In this document: piece by piece, positions 1 to 6,784 of the stretch
Layout of the letters: every line of letters starts with the position of its first letter
How positions within the stretch are numbered: position 1 is the first letter of the stretch
Assembly: GCA_013203065.1 (NCBI GenBank)
Contig: JABMQV010000482.1
Span: 1-9,142, forward strand
Length of the DNA stretch: 9,142 nt
Source of the DNA: Desulfobacteraceae bacterium
Lineage (GTDB): Bacteria; Desulfobacterota; DSM-4660; Desulfatiglandales; Desulfatiglandaceae
Direction: 5' to 3'
The notes under the pieces: generated by a model
Seen by the model: the letters and a program-made list of their open reading frames with translations, nothing else
What the model was told of the DNA's origin: nothing
Database searches by the model: none
Translations under genes and position numbers: made by a program

Positions 1-1647
1 TCAGCCACCAACACGACACTTGTAACCTTAAATGCCAGCACCAAAAGAACTGCAGGACGTTCACACTCCCACGGATATTTTGGTCCTTATTTGAAGTTTG
101 CCGGATACGACGGAATTATCGTTGAAGGGGCTGCCAAAGCCAAGGTTTACCTCTACGTCGATGAGAAGGGGGCTGAAATACGGAGTGCCGATAAGTATTG
201 GGGCATGGATACGCATGATACCGAGACCGCCATCAAAGAGGAGATTGGGGAAGAGAATACAAGCGTTGCCGCTATCGGCCCTGCGGGTGAGAATCTATGC
301 TTTGGCGCCCTCATTGAAAACGATTTTCACGCCTCCTTTGCGCATTCAGGTGTCGGGACAATCATGGGCTCCAAAAAACTAAAGGCGATAGCCATCAAGA
401 CAAGGTCGAGGGGAAAGGTGGCCGTTGCTGATGCTGACAAACTAAAAGGCATTGCCAAGGAATGGCGTGGCGCTCTTAAGACCAGTGAGGTGACCACCTT
501 TCTCTCCAATGCAGGTATCCCGAGAGATGAATATGTGGGGGTCAAGGAAGCGCTTGAAGTCTTGACGGCCAAGAATCTGACAACAACCATTCTTCCTGAA
601 TACGGACGTGGCATGGCCTCCCATGACATCAAACCTGTTGGATGCTGGAAATGCCCCACGCGCTGTAAGTATGAGGTGAAGATTACCTCGGGACCTCACA
701 AGGGATTTGTGGCAACACTGGCAGGTGGGGGAGAAGACACGGAAGGCGCCGCATCCATTATGGGGATCACGGAATCAGGGACCATCTTTTATCTGACCGA
801 TTTGAATGACAGGCTCGGTTTTGACACGGCTGCCTCTGGGTGTGCCATGGCAGTTGCCTTCGAGGCGTTTGAGAGGGGTCTTATTACCAAGGAAGACACC
901 GACGGCCTCGAACTTACCTGGGGCAATGCCGAGGCCGCAGAAGCCCTTCTGCGCAAAATGTCCAAAAGGGAAGGATTCGGAAATGTGGTTGCGGATGGAG
1001 CACTGCGCGCGGGAATGAGACTGGGTATTCCCGATGCCGCCATCCACATCAAAGGTGCCGCCATGAATCTTCATGATTGGCGGGCGGCATGGGGGGTGCT
1101 TGTTGGCCAGATTGTAGGCGGCGGTTCCGGTTGGGCGGGCCCTGGTGAGGATTGCTGGGCGACAGAGCCGGATATCGGGTATCCGGAATTTACCGACCCT
1201 GTTTCTGCCAAAGGTAAACCAGAGGAGGTCTTTAAATCTACTATTCTCAAATTTGGTTACGGAGACGCCCTTGGCTGTTGCTGGTTTGGCTGCTGGGGAG
1301 TCAATGGGGTCACAAAAATTGGTGCAGATGCCATGTCAGCTGCAACAGGTTTGAAGATAACAAAGAAGGATCTCCTGCTGGCAGGTGAAAGGGCGCTGAA
1401 TCTTGAAAGGATATTTAACCTGCGTATGGGACTTACCGCTGCAGACGATATCAATGTGTCGCCCCGGATTGTTTCCACTCCAGATGGTGGAAAGGGGAAG
1501 GGCAAAACCATCGCCCCTTATGTGGAGGGTCTGGTCCGTGACTATTACGAACAATGTGGTTGGGACATATTGGAAGGTAAACCTTATAGGAAAACCTTGG
1601 AAAGGCTGGGTCTTTCCGAATATGCCAGTGAACTCTGGGGAGATTAA
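1..1647 (+). CDS. Aldehyde:ferredoxin oxidoreductase (AOR) family tungsten/molybdenum enzyme, 5' end cut off by window
   Basis: The frame is open from base 1, so the true start lies upstream; the TTG at 91 is internal. 548 residues are visible and the family is usually about 600-650, so roughly 70 N-terminal residues are missing. Visible family signatures in order: YFGPYLKFAGYDGIIVEG, IGPAGEN, MGSKKLKAIA, then the [4Fe-4S] motif C-x2-C-x3-C (Cys codons at 643, 652, 664), and the distal DALGCC segment whose second Cys (codon 1279) fits the fourth cluster ligand. Known for the family: a bis-pterin W or Mo cofactor plus one [4Fe-4S] cluster in the cytoplasm, oxidising aldehydes to acids with ferredoxin; BamB of class II benzoyl-CoA reductase is a relative. 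The segment after HIKGAAMNLHDWRAAWG is glycine-rich and ends in EPDIGYPEF, unlike what I recall of archaeal AOR, so the substrate is open. Strong terminator follows; it is transcribed separately from the hydroxylase genes. Confidence 0.95.
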   Translation, partial: SATNTTLVTLNASTKRTAGRSHSHGYFGPYLKFAGYDGIIVEGAAKAKVYLYVDEKGAEIRSADKYWGMDTHDTETAIKEEIGEENTSVAAIGPAGENLCFGALIENDFHASFAHSGVGTIMGSKKLKAIAIKTRSRGKVAVADADKLKGIAKEWRGALKTSEVTTFLSNAGIPRDEYVGVKEALEVLTAKNLTTTILPEYGRGMASHDIKPVGCWKCPTRCKYEVKITSGPHKGFVATLAGGGEDTEGAASIMGITESGTIFYLTDLNDRLGFDTAASGCAMAVAFEAFERGLITKEDTDGLELTWGNAEAAEALLRKMSKREGFGNVVADGALRAGMRLGIPDAAIHIKGAAMNLHDWRAAWGVLVGQIVGGGSGWAGPGEDCWATEPDIGYPEFTDPVSAKGKPEEVFKSTILKFGYGDALGCCWFGCWGVNGVTKIGADAMSAATGLKITKKDLLLAGERALNLERIFNLRMGLTAADDINVSPRIVSTPDGGKGKGKTIAPYVEGLVRDYYEQCGWDILEGKPYRKTLERLGLSEYASELWGD

Positions 1648-1678
1648 GAAGGCTGTAAATCATTAGGCGTTTCTGTAG

Positions 1679-1716
1679 AACCCCTGGTGGGAGATAAATC
1701 CTGCCAGGGGTTTTTG
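1679..1716 (+). terminator. Rho-independent terminator of the AOR gene
   Basis: A 14-bp stem (1679-1692 with 1699-1712, including two G-U pairs) encloses the six-base loop GATAAA and runs into a T tract at 1711-1715. It sits 32 bases after the AOR stop codon. Stem strength, loop size and T run all fit an intrinsic terminator on the + strand. Confidence 0.92.
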
Positions 1717-1811
1717 TTTGGCAGAATATGCATAATATCATCCCTGTTTACAAGCCTCCCAGCCTATTAAAGAACTCTGCAACGTTAAGGTTAACTGTTT
1801 AACTGAGTAAG

Positions 1812-1872
1812 CCACGCCCTCCGGGCGTGGTCAGAGATAATTAATCGGAGTAAACCCCCGGCTTTGTAGGGG
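1812..1872 (+). repeat. Left-end hairpins of the IS200-type element
   Basis: CCACGCCC at 1812-1819 pairs perfectly with GGGCGTGG at 1823-1830 around a three-base loop, the expected TnpA recognition hairpin. A second stem follows at 1855-1872 (CCCCC...GGGG), but the pairing next to its loop is lost where TA replaces the bases that would continue the stem. This looks like decay. Confidence 0.7.
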
Positions 1873-1957
1873 AGACATCCAGAGTTTGACAATCCCGGGA
1901 AAATAGGAAAGCCTCGAACCTGTGAACTGCTCAAAGCTCAAGGTAAGGAGGCTTTCA

Positions 1958-2379
1958 ATGAAAAGCGTTCAGAGTTTAAGTCACACGGCATGGGATAATG
2001 CAAGTACCCTCTGGTGTGGATACCGAAATGCCGGAAAAAGGTGTTGTATGGTGAACTCAGAAAACATCTTGGTGATGTATTTCGAGATTTGGCTTTGCAG
2101 AAGGAGAGTAGGGTTCTGGAAGGGCATTTGATAGGGGATCATGTGCATATGCTTATCTCCATACCTCCGAAGTATGCGGTGTCCCAAATGGTGGGGTATC
2201 TGAAGGGGAAGAGTGCGATTCATATTGCAAGGACATACGGCAACAGACAACGGAACTTTTCTGGGCAGCATTTCTGGGCCAGGGGCTACTATGTATCTAC
2301 ATCTGGTCGTGATGAAGAGGTGATTCGATCATACATCAGAAAACAGGAAGAGTTCGACAAGAGAATTGACCAGTTGTAG
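1958..2379 (+). pseudogene. tnpA: IS200/IS605-family Y1 (HUH) transposase, frameshifted near the N terminus
   Basis: The ATG at 1958, behind the Shine-Dalgarno AAGGAGG (1945-1951), opens a typical family N terminus, MKSVQSLSHTAWD. The following family sequence CKYPLVWIPKCRKKV is in another frame beginning at 1999; two extra bases (1997-1998) separate them and create a TAA at 1996-1998 in the downstream frame. The rest is intact for about 120 residues: HUH motif HVH in GDHVHM (residues 43-45 counted from GTG 2014) and the nucleophile-type Tyr in SYIRKQ (residue 107). The enzyme family cuts and rejoins single-stranded DNA at hairpin ends through a 5'-phosphotyrosine. Restart at GTG 2014 would omit the first beta-strand, so I call it a pseudogene. 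A sequencing error is the alternative. Confidence 0.85.
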
Positions 2380-2393
2380 ATGTTTTAGGGATT

Positions 2394-2467
2394 GCCACCT
2401 TTAGGTGGCGCATGGTTTTAATACCGCTTTGAGCGGTTCACAAACAATCCTCCGGCTTTGCCGGAGG
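2394..2467 (+). repeat. Right-end hairpin cluster of the IS200-type element
   Basis: Three perfect hairpins stand in a row after tnpA: GCCACCT/AGGTGGC (2394-2409), ACCGCT/AGCGGT (2423-2437) and CCTCCGGC/GCCGGAGG with loop TTT (2449-2467). The last is the likely right-end transposase site; the first, 14 bases after the stop codon, may also limit transcription, although no T run follows it. Confidence 0.7.
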
Positions 2468-2607
2468 TCACTGAATGCCATTTTGTTATCCGTAACATAC
2501 CGGTTTTTATAATGAATTTCGTTTGAGGAACCCGGACAGACCCATTTTTTTGTAGCGTCTCCCCATTCTTGTCAACTTCAGGCCATCTTTGCCCGCTCCG
2601 CAACCGC

Positions 2608-2644
2608 AAAATCCTCAAAATAGCATACTATTCCTTTGGATTTT
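2608..2644. repeat. Nested palindrome, candidate short interspersed repeat
   Basis: AAAATCC (2608-2614) pairs with GGATTTT (2638-2644), and inside them AATAG (2619-2623) pairs with CTATT (2628-2632) around the loop CATA. The two stems are separated by a small internal loop (TCAA opposite CCTTT). It is non-coding and could be one copy of a dispersed palindromic repeat (REP-like); this window holds only one copy. Confidence 0.45.
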
Positions 2645-2941
2645 CTCAATCGAACCGCGCAAATCTGACGAAAATCTGGGCGCCAATTCCGCCAACTTAT
2701 TTCTGCGCAAGCCCCCAACTTCTATGAGCGGCCAATTCGGAATCAGCCAGTCGAAGTTCTAAACCACAAAAACGTCTACCATGTAACTCACTGTTATTTT
2801 TGCAAAATCAATCTGTTATTGGCGTTAGGCTACAGGCTTAGGAAATCCAATACCCCTTGTACTGAGCACAAATTCCATAGGCGATCCAAAAAGCTTAGGC
2901 ACAGATTGTGACGAGGAGCCAGAGATTAGCAACATTTTTTC

Positions 2942-2970
2942 TTGACAATAAGTAAAGAAGGTATTGTTAT
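2942..2970 (+). promoter_or_regulatory. Candidate sigma-70 promoter with an overlapping dyad
   Basis: A perfect -35 TTGACA (2942-2947) is followed after 17 bases by the -10-like TGTTAT (2965-2970, four of six). A dyad ATATC-N6-GATAT lies at 2969-2984, where a repressor might sit. No gene follows within several hundred bases, so the transcript, if any, would be a long leader for the hydroxylase operon, a small RNA, or a relic. Confidence 0.35.
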
Positions 2971-3166
2971 ATCATATGAGATATTTGATATTTCGTAACA
3001 TTATCTCAAAATACCTGTCAACTCAAAAAGAGTAACATCTCAATGTCTTTCCGATTATCTCGGCTAAGGTGTTATCTTGGTCGTAAATGATCTTTAAGAG
3101 TTCTTTAGCATCATTGATCAACATTAAACCATCTGTGCCATTAAGGATAAAAATTCATCCGGAATA

Positions 3167-3305
3167 GAGACCTTTGAAAAATTCGACAATTTTTGGCTTG
3201 CGCTAATTGATCGCTAATCCAAGGACACTATAGCCAAATATAACTTAACGATAGTGTACTACTGACTGACAAGTTTTGTCCAAATCGGGGTTTTGCAAAG
3301 GTCTC
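3167..3305. mobile_element. 139-bp MITE-like element with terminal inverted repeats
   Basis: The left end begins GAGACCTTTGAAAAA and the right end, read in reverse complement, begins GAGACCTTTGCAAAA: 14 of 15 positions match. The interior has no gene but several further inverted repeats: AAAAATT/AATTTTT (3177-3194), TTTGGCT/AGCCAAA (3192-3238), ACACTAT/ATAGTGT (3225-3257) and GACAA/TTGTC (3268-3280), plus a direct repeat CGCTAAT at 3201 and 3212. Short size, matching ends and no transposase fit a miniature inverted-repeat transposable element or the collapsed ends of a larger IS. I see no clear target-site duplication, so mobility is inferred, and the parent family is unknown. Confidence 0.6.
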
Positions 3306-3532
3306 AAATATTTAAGAACATTTCGTACCATTGGAACTTCGCTATTCTGCCAGGTAATTTCTCTACTGGGCTAATTGCTCCTTATTCTTGCGGCTCAGTG
3401 GCTGGCGTAATGTTCTTACTAGGCATTTATGATCTGTTTACTGCTTGGCTTTCCAATAGGAGTAAACTGATTGCAAAGGTCCTGCTTTTTATTCTAGATG
3501 CTCTGCAGGGCCTCTGGGGCGTCCTCTGGTAA
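3293..3532 (+). CDS. Weak: possible small two-helix membrane protein or gene remnant
   Basis: An open frame of 79 codons begins with a TTG inside the right inverted repeat of the preceding element, without a Shine-Dalgarno site, so this start is unlikely to be original. The translation is strongly hydrophobic in two stretches (SVAGVMFLLGIYDLFTAWL and LIAKVLLFILDALQGLWGVLW), which would suit two membrane helices. I do not recognise a family. It may be the 3' part of a membrane-protein gene cut by the insertion, or a chance frame. Confidence 0.2.
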   Translation: MQRSQIFKNISYHWNFAILPGNFSTGLIAPYSCGSVAGVMFLLGIYDLFTAWLSNRSKLIAKVLLFILDALQGLWGVLW

Positions 3533-3804
3533 TATGATAAATAGAAACGAGAGAAAGTATGGAAATGATAAAGACCAGGGTGACACAAGGGGGGAAGAAA
3601 GCAAGAATCCAGGTATAAAATGTGCGGAAAATAGGGAGATAGAAACACAACGAGATAGCCCTGATAGGGCTGCCCAAAGTTCGATGTGGTCCTAAAAAAA
3701 GTTTACAAGAGCACAATCTCGGCTTTCATTTATTAATTCTGGAAGAAGTTAGTGATTCAAGATATATATGGAAAGGAGGTGGTTAATTTACCTAAATTTC
3801 ACTT

Positions 3805-3888
3805 TTGCTAAAAGATGATATTCGCGCGGCCCTGAATAAAGGTAAACCTTTAGAAAAGCCCGTAAATGGCACTATCCCCAATAATTGA
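3805..3888 (+). pseudogene. Possible gene remnant (27-codon coding-like frame)
   Basis: From TTG 3805 to TGA 3886-3888 the frame reads LLKDDIRAALNKGKPLEKPVNGTIPNN after the start-codon region, with an amino-acid make-up typical of real protein. The strong ribosome site at 3772-3780 belongs with a different frame (GTG at 3779), which stops at 3809-3811. Together they suggest a small gene broken by a frameshift, but the stretch is too short to identify and could be chance. Confidence 0.2.
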
Positions 3889-3909
3889 AATCAGCCTTTC
3901 TTGATACAC

Positions 3910-3923
3910 TGTAAGCGCTTGAA
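3910..3923. promoter_or_regulatory. LacI/cre-type operator-like palindrome upstream of the hydroxylase operon
   Basis: TGTAAGCGCTTGAA contains the perfect palindrome AAGCGCTT and differs from the classical catabolite-response pattern (TGWNANCGNTNNCA) at one position. LacI/GalR-family regulators use palindromes with a central CG like this. It lies about 200 bases before the FAD-subunit start, far for a direct operator unless transcription starts near here. One such match can arise by chance. Confidence 0.25.
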
Positions 3924-4124
3924 ATGAGAATTGAGCTCCGCCCTTGTTGAGACTAACGCAAGTTACGGATGTTGGTTTTTCCTGAAACAGTTAAATATCA
4001 AAGAAACATATAGGGGATTTTTTGCTGCGAAAGATGAGTCGAGAAATCAAGAAGGAGGTAGGAAAGAGACTATTCCTGCTTTCAATGAAACGGCCTCGAA
4101 TACAAGAGGAAGGAGGGTTTATCA

Positions 4125-4976
4125 ATGAACAACGTCGGTTATTTTGCTCCAACTGATGCTGGAGAGGCATTGAAATTACTCGCTGATTATGGCGAGAAAG
4201 CAACCGTACTAGCAGGTGGCACCGATCTCGTACCCAGAATCAACTACTATGAGCTAAAGCCTGATACTCTCATTTACATCGGTGATCTGGGGTTAGACTA
4301 CCTCAAAGAAGAGGATGGAAAGCTGGTTATCGGCGCTGCGGTCACATGGACACAACTTGCTACAAGTGCACTTGTGGCGGAAAAAGTGAGTATGCTGGCC
4401 GAAGCAGCGCAGCAGGGGGGCACTATTGCTATAAGAAATGCAGGTACCATAGGAGGTAACCTGGCCAACGCCTCCCCAGCGGCAGATTTGGCGGCCGCAC
4501 TGATGGCACTGGACGCAGAGTTGTATTTGAACAGCGCTGAAGAAAAGCGTGTTGTAGCCATAGAGGACTTCTTCACCGGGCCTGGCGAAACGGTGCGAAG
4601 GCTTACGGAACTTCTCACCGAGGTACACGTGCCGATTCCAAAAGGTGGGACCTCTTTCTTGAAACTGGGTCGTCGCAAGGCCTTGACTCTATCTGTGGCA
4701 AACACAGGCGTGCACCTTATAATGGATGGTAAAAGGTGCGATGATGCCCGTATTACCCTTGGTGCCATGGCCCCGATGCCTTTACGTTGTACCAAGGCCG
4801 AGGAGCAGATCAAGGGCGAGACGGTCGATATGGCATTGATTAGAGCGTGTGCCGCCTCGGCTGTAGCCGAGAGCGACCCTATTGATGATCAGCGGGCCAC
4901 GGCATGGTATCGCAAGAAAGCTGGAAAAGCGTTAGTAGCTCGTGCCCTGGCACAGGCTGCTGGTATTGACAACTAG
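4125..4976 (+). CDS. FAD-binding subunit of a xanthine dehydrogenase-family Mo hydroxylase (NdhF/CoxM-like)
   Basis: 283 residues, the usual length for a stand-alone FAD subunit. The ATG is preceded at eight bases by AGGAGG (4111-4116). FAD-binding motifs are both present: AGGTDL at residues 30-35 and TIGGNLANASPAAD at 108-121. The subunit passes electrons from the two [2Fe-2S] clusters to FAD and on to NAD(P)+, ferredoxin or another acceptor, in the cytoplasm. It lacks the cysteine-bearing insertion that gives 4-hydroxybenzoyl-CoA reductase HcrB its extra [4Fe-4S] cluster, which argues against that enzyme. First of four genes in one operon; the FeS gene starts 19 bases after its stop. Family assignment is firm; the substrate of the complex is not. 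Confidence 0.95.
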   Translation: MNNVGYFAPTDAGEALKLLADYGEKATVLAGGTDLVPRINYYELKPDTLIYIGDLGLDYLKEEDGKLVIGAAVTWTQLATSALVAEKVSMLAEAAQQGGTIAIRNAGTIGGNLANASPAADLAAALMALDAELYLNSAEEKRVVAIEDFFTGPGETVRRLTELLTEVHVPIPKGGTSFLKLGRRKALTLSVANTGVHLIMDGKRCDDARITLGAMAPMPLRCTKAEEQIKGETVDMALIRACAASAVAESDPIDDQRATAWYRKKAGKALVARALAQAAGIDN

Positions 4977-4995
4977 TCAAGGAGGGGAACCTATC

Positions 4996-5469
4996 ATGAA
5001 ACACATATTATCTTTTACATTGAATGACTCACCTGTCGATGTCTTGGTGAAGCCCACCGAAACGCTTCTGGATGTTCTTCGTGAACAGTTAGGCGTAACA
5101 GCCCCAAAGCGGGGATGTGATTCAGGCGATTGTGGTACATGCACTGTCTTGATCGATGGTGAACCTATCCGGTCTTGTCTCACTATAGCTTTAACTGTTG
5201 CTGGCAAAGAAATTGTGACCGTTGAAGGTTTAAGCATAGACGGAGAACTACACCCTCTACAGAAAGCCTTCCATGAACGGGGTGCATCCCAGTGCGGATT
5301 CTGCACTCCGGGGATGCTCATGTCTGCAAAGGCGTTGCTGGATAAGAATCCTAACCCTTCCGACAACGAGATTGTGGACTTCATGTCAGGTAACCTATGC
5401 CGCTGCGGCACCTACGTGGAAGTTGCTGAAGCAATTCAAGCGGTGAGCAGTGGAGAACGAAAGGAGTAA
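4996..5469 (+). CDS. [2Fe-2S] ferredoxin subunit of the Mo hydroxylase (NdhS/CoxS-like)
   Basis: 157 residues from ATG 4996, which I prefer to the in-frame upstream start at 4942 because AAGGAGG stands at 4979-4985 and the family N terminus begins at MKHILSFTLN. The plant-type N-terminal cluster uses C41, C46, C49 and C61 (CDSGDCGTC then C). The C-terminal helical-domain cluster uses C100, C103, C135 and C137 (QCGFCTPGM and NLCRCGTY). All eight ligands are present, so it should carry both clusters between the Mo site and FAD. The Shine-Dalgarno site of the next gene overlaps its last codons and its stop lies five bases before the next start, suggesting coupled translation. Confidence 0.97.
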   Translation: MKHILSFTLNDSPVDVLVKPTETLLDVLREQLGVTAPKRGCDSGDCGTCTVLIDGEPIRSCLTIALTVAGKEIVTVEGLSIDGELHPLQKAFHERGASQCGFCTPGMLMSAKALLDKNPNPSDNEIVDFMSGNLCRCGTYVEVAEAIQAVSSGERKE

Positions 5470-5474
5470 GAGCT

Positions 5475-6779
5475 ATGACGGAATATGTCGGCAAGGCAAT
5501 GCCAAGATACAATGGGCTTGGGCAAGTGACAGGCACAGCCACTTATGTAGACGATATCCAACTTCCAGGCATGCTGTATGTCAAACTCTTGCGGAGTCCA
5601 GTCAGTAAAGGAACAATTCGGAATCTTGACCTCACTGCCGTTGAGAAGACGCCAGGCGTAGTCGGAGTTGTTACCGCTGACGACATCCCAGGATCAAACC
5701 TCTATGGACTCTATGGCGACGAACTAGTCTTAAATCCGAAGGATATCAGATATAAAGGCGAGCCCATCGCAGCGGTGGTAGCAGTTGACGAAGACACGGC
5801 TATGGGGGCCCTTGAAAAAGCCAATTTGGATATCGAGGAACAGACGCCGGTTTTTGACATGTTTGAAGCGATAAAGCCTGATGCGCCGATAGTGCGTCCC
5901 GGAACAACAAGCAACCTTTTTGAATATACCCCGGGCGTAACAACGCGAGTCATCAAAATCGGAGACGTCGAAAAGGGTTTTGAAGAAGCAGATCATATCA
6001 TCGAAGGGAGGTACAAAGAGGGTGTCCAAGACCACTGCCCGATGGAGCCACATGTTTCTGTTGCGCACATTGATGACTCCGATCGGCTGGTGATTTACAC
6101 CCACAGCCAGTGCGTAAATTTGCATTTGGGGATGCTTTGCGGAGTTTTCAATCTCCCACAGAGCAAAATAAACTACATAGGCGGCAGGTGTGGCGGCGGT
6201 TTCGGTGGAAAAAACGAAATCTGTTGTGACCATATTGCAGGGCTTGCGGCGTTGAAATTTCGTAAGCCTGTAAAGTTCCGACTCACAAGACGTGAGGATT
6301 TGGGATATACCTCCAAAAGGGGCCCCTGGGTTTTTGAATATAGAACTGGGGTCAAAAGTGACGGGCGAATCGTCGCATCTTATATCCGCGAGTGGCATGA
6401 CAGTGGTGCATACTGCGGCTTTTCACCCTATGCGACGGAAAAGTGCGGGATGTTTGCCTCAGGGCCCTATGCGATTCCCAATATCTTAGTTGAAGCGGAA
6501 ACCATTTTCACCAACAAGTTTGTATCCAGTTCCATGCGCGGCTTCGCGATTATAAACGGCCAAATTCCAATGGAAGTGCAGATGAGCCGTATCGCAGAGA
6601 AAATCGACATGGACCCATGGAAGCTCCGATTCATCAATGCCTGGCGAGATGGGGATATCGGAGCGTCGCAGTATATCGTTCAGGGCGCTGGTGCTATTGA
6701 GGCAATGAAAAAATGCGCTGAACTTGCGGGAATTCAGCTGCCTGAAAAGCTCATGGAAATGAGTTCAAGGAGGAGGTAG
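5475..6779 (+). CDS. Molybdopterin subunit, N-terminal part (large Mo subunit, NdhL-like)
   Basis: 434 residues corresponding to the N-terminal 55-60% of a normal ~770-residue XdhA/CoxL-type Mo subunit. It begins with the family opening VGKAMPRYNGLGQVTGTATY and carries the cofactor-contact motif GGGFGGK (residues 240-246) and DHCPMEPH. The active-site loop reads SMRGFA (353-358) where relatives have RGFG. It lacks the CoxL VAYRCSFR loop, so it is not a CO dehydrogenase. It stops at TAG 6777-6779, in the linker before the second Mo-domain half, and the remainder follows as a separate gene with its own ribosome site. Known precedent: nicotinate dehydrogenase of Eubacterium barkeri, with 50- and 37-kDa Mo subunits. 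Reaction type is hydroxylation of a heterocycle with water as oxygen source; the substrate is unknown. Confidence 0.92.
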   Translation: MTEYVGKAMPRYNGLGQVTGTATYVDDIQLPGMLYVKLLRSPVSKGTIRNLDLTAVEKTPGVVGVVTADDIPGSNLYGLYGDELVLNPKDIRYKGEPIAAVVAVDEDTAMGALEKANLDIEEQTPVFDMFEAIKPDAPIVRPGTTSNLFEYTPGVTTRVIKIGDVEKGFEEADHIIEGRYKEGVQDHCPMEPHVSVAHIDDSDRLVIYTHSQCVNLHLGMLCGVFNLPQSKINYIGGRCGGGFGGKNEICCDHIAGLAALKFRKPVKFRLTRREDLGYTSKRGPWVFEYRTGVKSDGRIVASYIREWHDSGAYCGFSPYATEKCGMFASGPYAIPNILVEAETIFTNKFVSSSMRGFAIINGQIPMEVQMSRIAEKIDMDPWKLRFINAWRDGDIGASQYIVQGAGAIEAMKKCAELAGIQLPEKLMEMSSRRR

Positions 6780-6784
6780 ACGTC

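Larger units (their letters stand above)
1800..2478 (+). mobile_element. IS200/IS605-type insertion sequence, single tnpA, probably defective
   Basis: The unit has a single-stranded-type IS architecture: no terminal inverted repeats, but subterminal hairpins at the left (1812-1830) and right (2394-2409, 2423-2437, 2449-2467), with a Y1 transposase gene between them in the same orientation. No tnpB is present, which fits the IS200 group. The outer limits are approximate because these elements leave no target duplication; I placed the left edge just before the first hairpin and the right edge after the last one. The transposase frame is broken, so transposition by its own enzyme is doubtful, although the ends could still be used by a related transposase. 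Confidence 0.8.
2479..3166. other. Gene-free region between the IS200 element and the inverted-repeat element
   Basis: About 690 bases with no credible reading frame on either strand; the longest minus-strand frame runs into the IS end and is not gene-like. Two items can be named: a nested palindrome at 2608-2644 and a sigma-70-like promoter at 2942-2970. From about 2930 the DNA becomes clearly more AT-rich, as in a promoter or an old insertion site. Nothing else was recognised. Confidence 0.6.
3533..4124. other. Upstream region of the hydroxylase operon, no convincing gene
   Basis: About 590 bases. A purine-rich frame from ATG 3534 to 3695 gives a low-complexity hydrophilic peptide and is not credible. 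A perfect hairpin AGCCCT-GAT-AGGGCT lies at 3657-3671 without a T run. A strong Shine-Dalgarno-like AAAGGAGGT stands at 3772-3780 with no gene placed to use it. A short frame at 3805-3888 and an operator-like palindrome at 3910-3923 are listed separately. I found no convincing -35/-10 pair near the operon start. Confidence 0.5.

Noticed and set aside
2418..2618. Minus-strand 66-codon frame
   Set aside because: Runs across the IS right end and its hairpins; no start signal and no recognised domain.
3498..3695. 65-codon hydrophilic frame
   Set aside because: Reflects a purine-rich stretch, low complexity, no ribosome site and no family.
3868..3884. Sigma-54 promoter (TGGCAC element)
   Set aside because: The -24-like TGGCAC is not followed at the right distance by TTGC; the bases there are CCAA.
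3931..4128. 65-codon frame whose stop overlaps the FAD-subunit start
   Set aside because: TTG start without a ribosome site, low-quality sequence and no recognisable family; its 3' part is the purine-rich ribosome-site region of the next gene.
4298..4813. Long antisense frame opposite the FAD subunit
   Set aside because: Shadow of the real gene; the + strand protein has full family motifs. The other antisense frames (for example 5730-6398) are rejected for the same reason.
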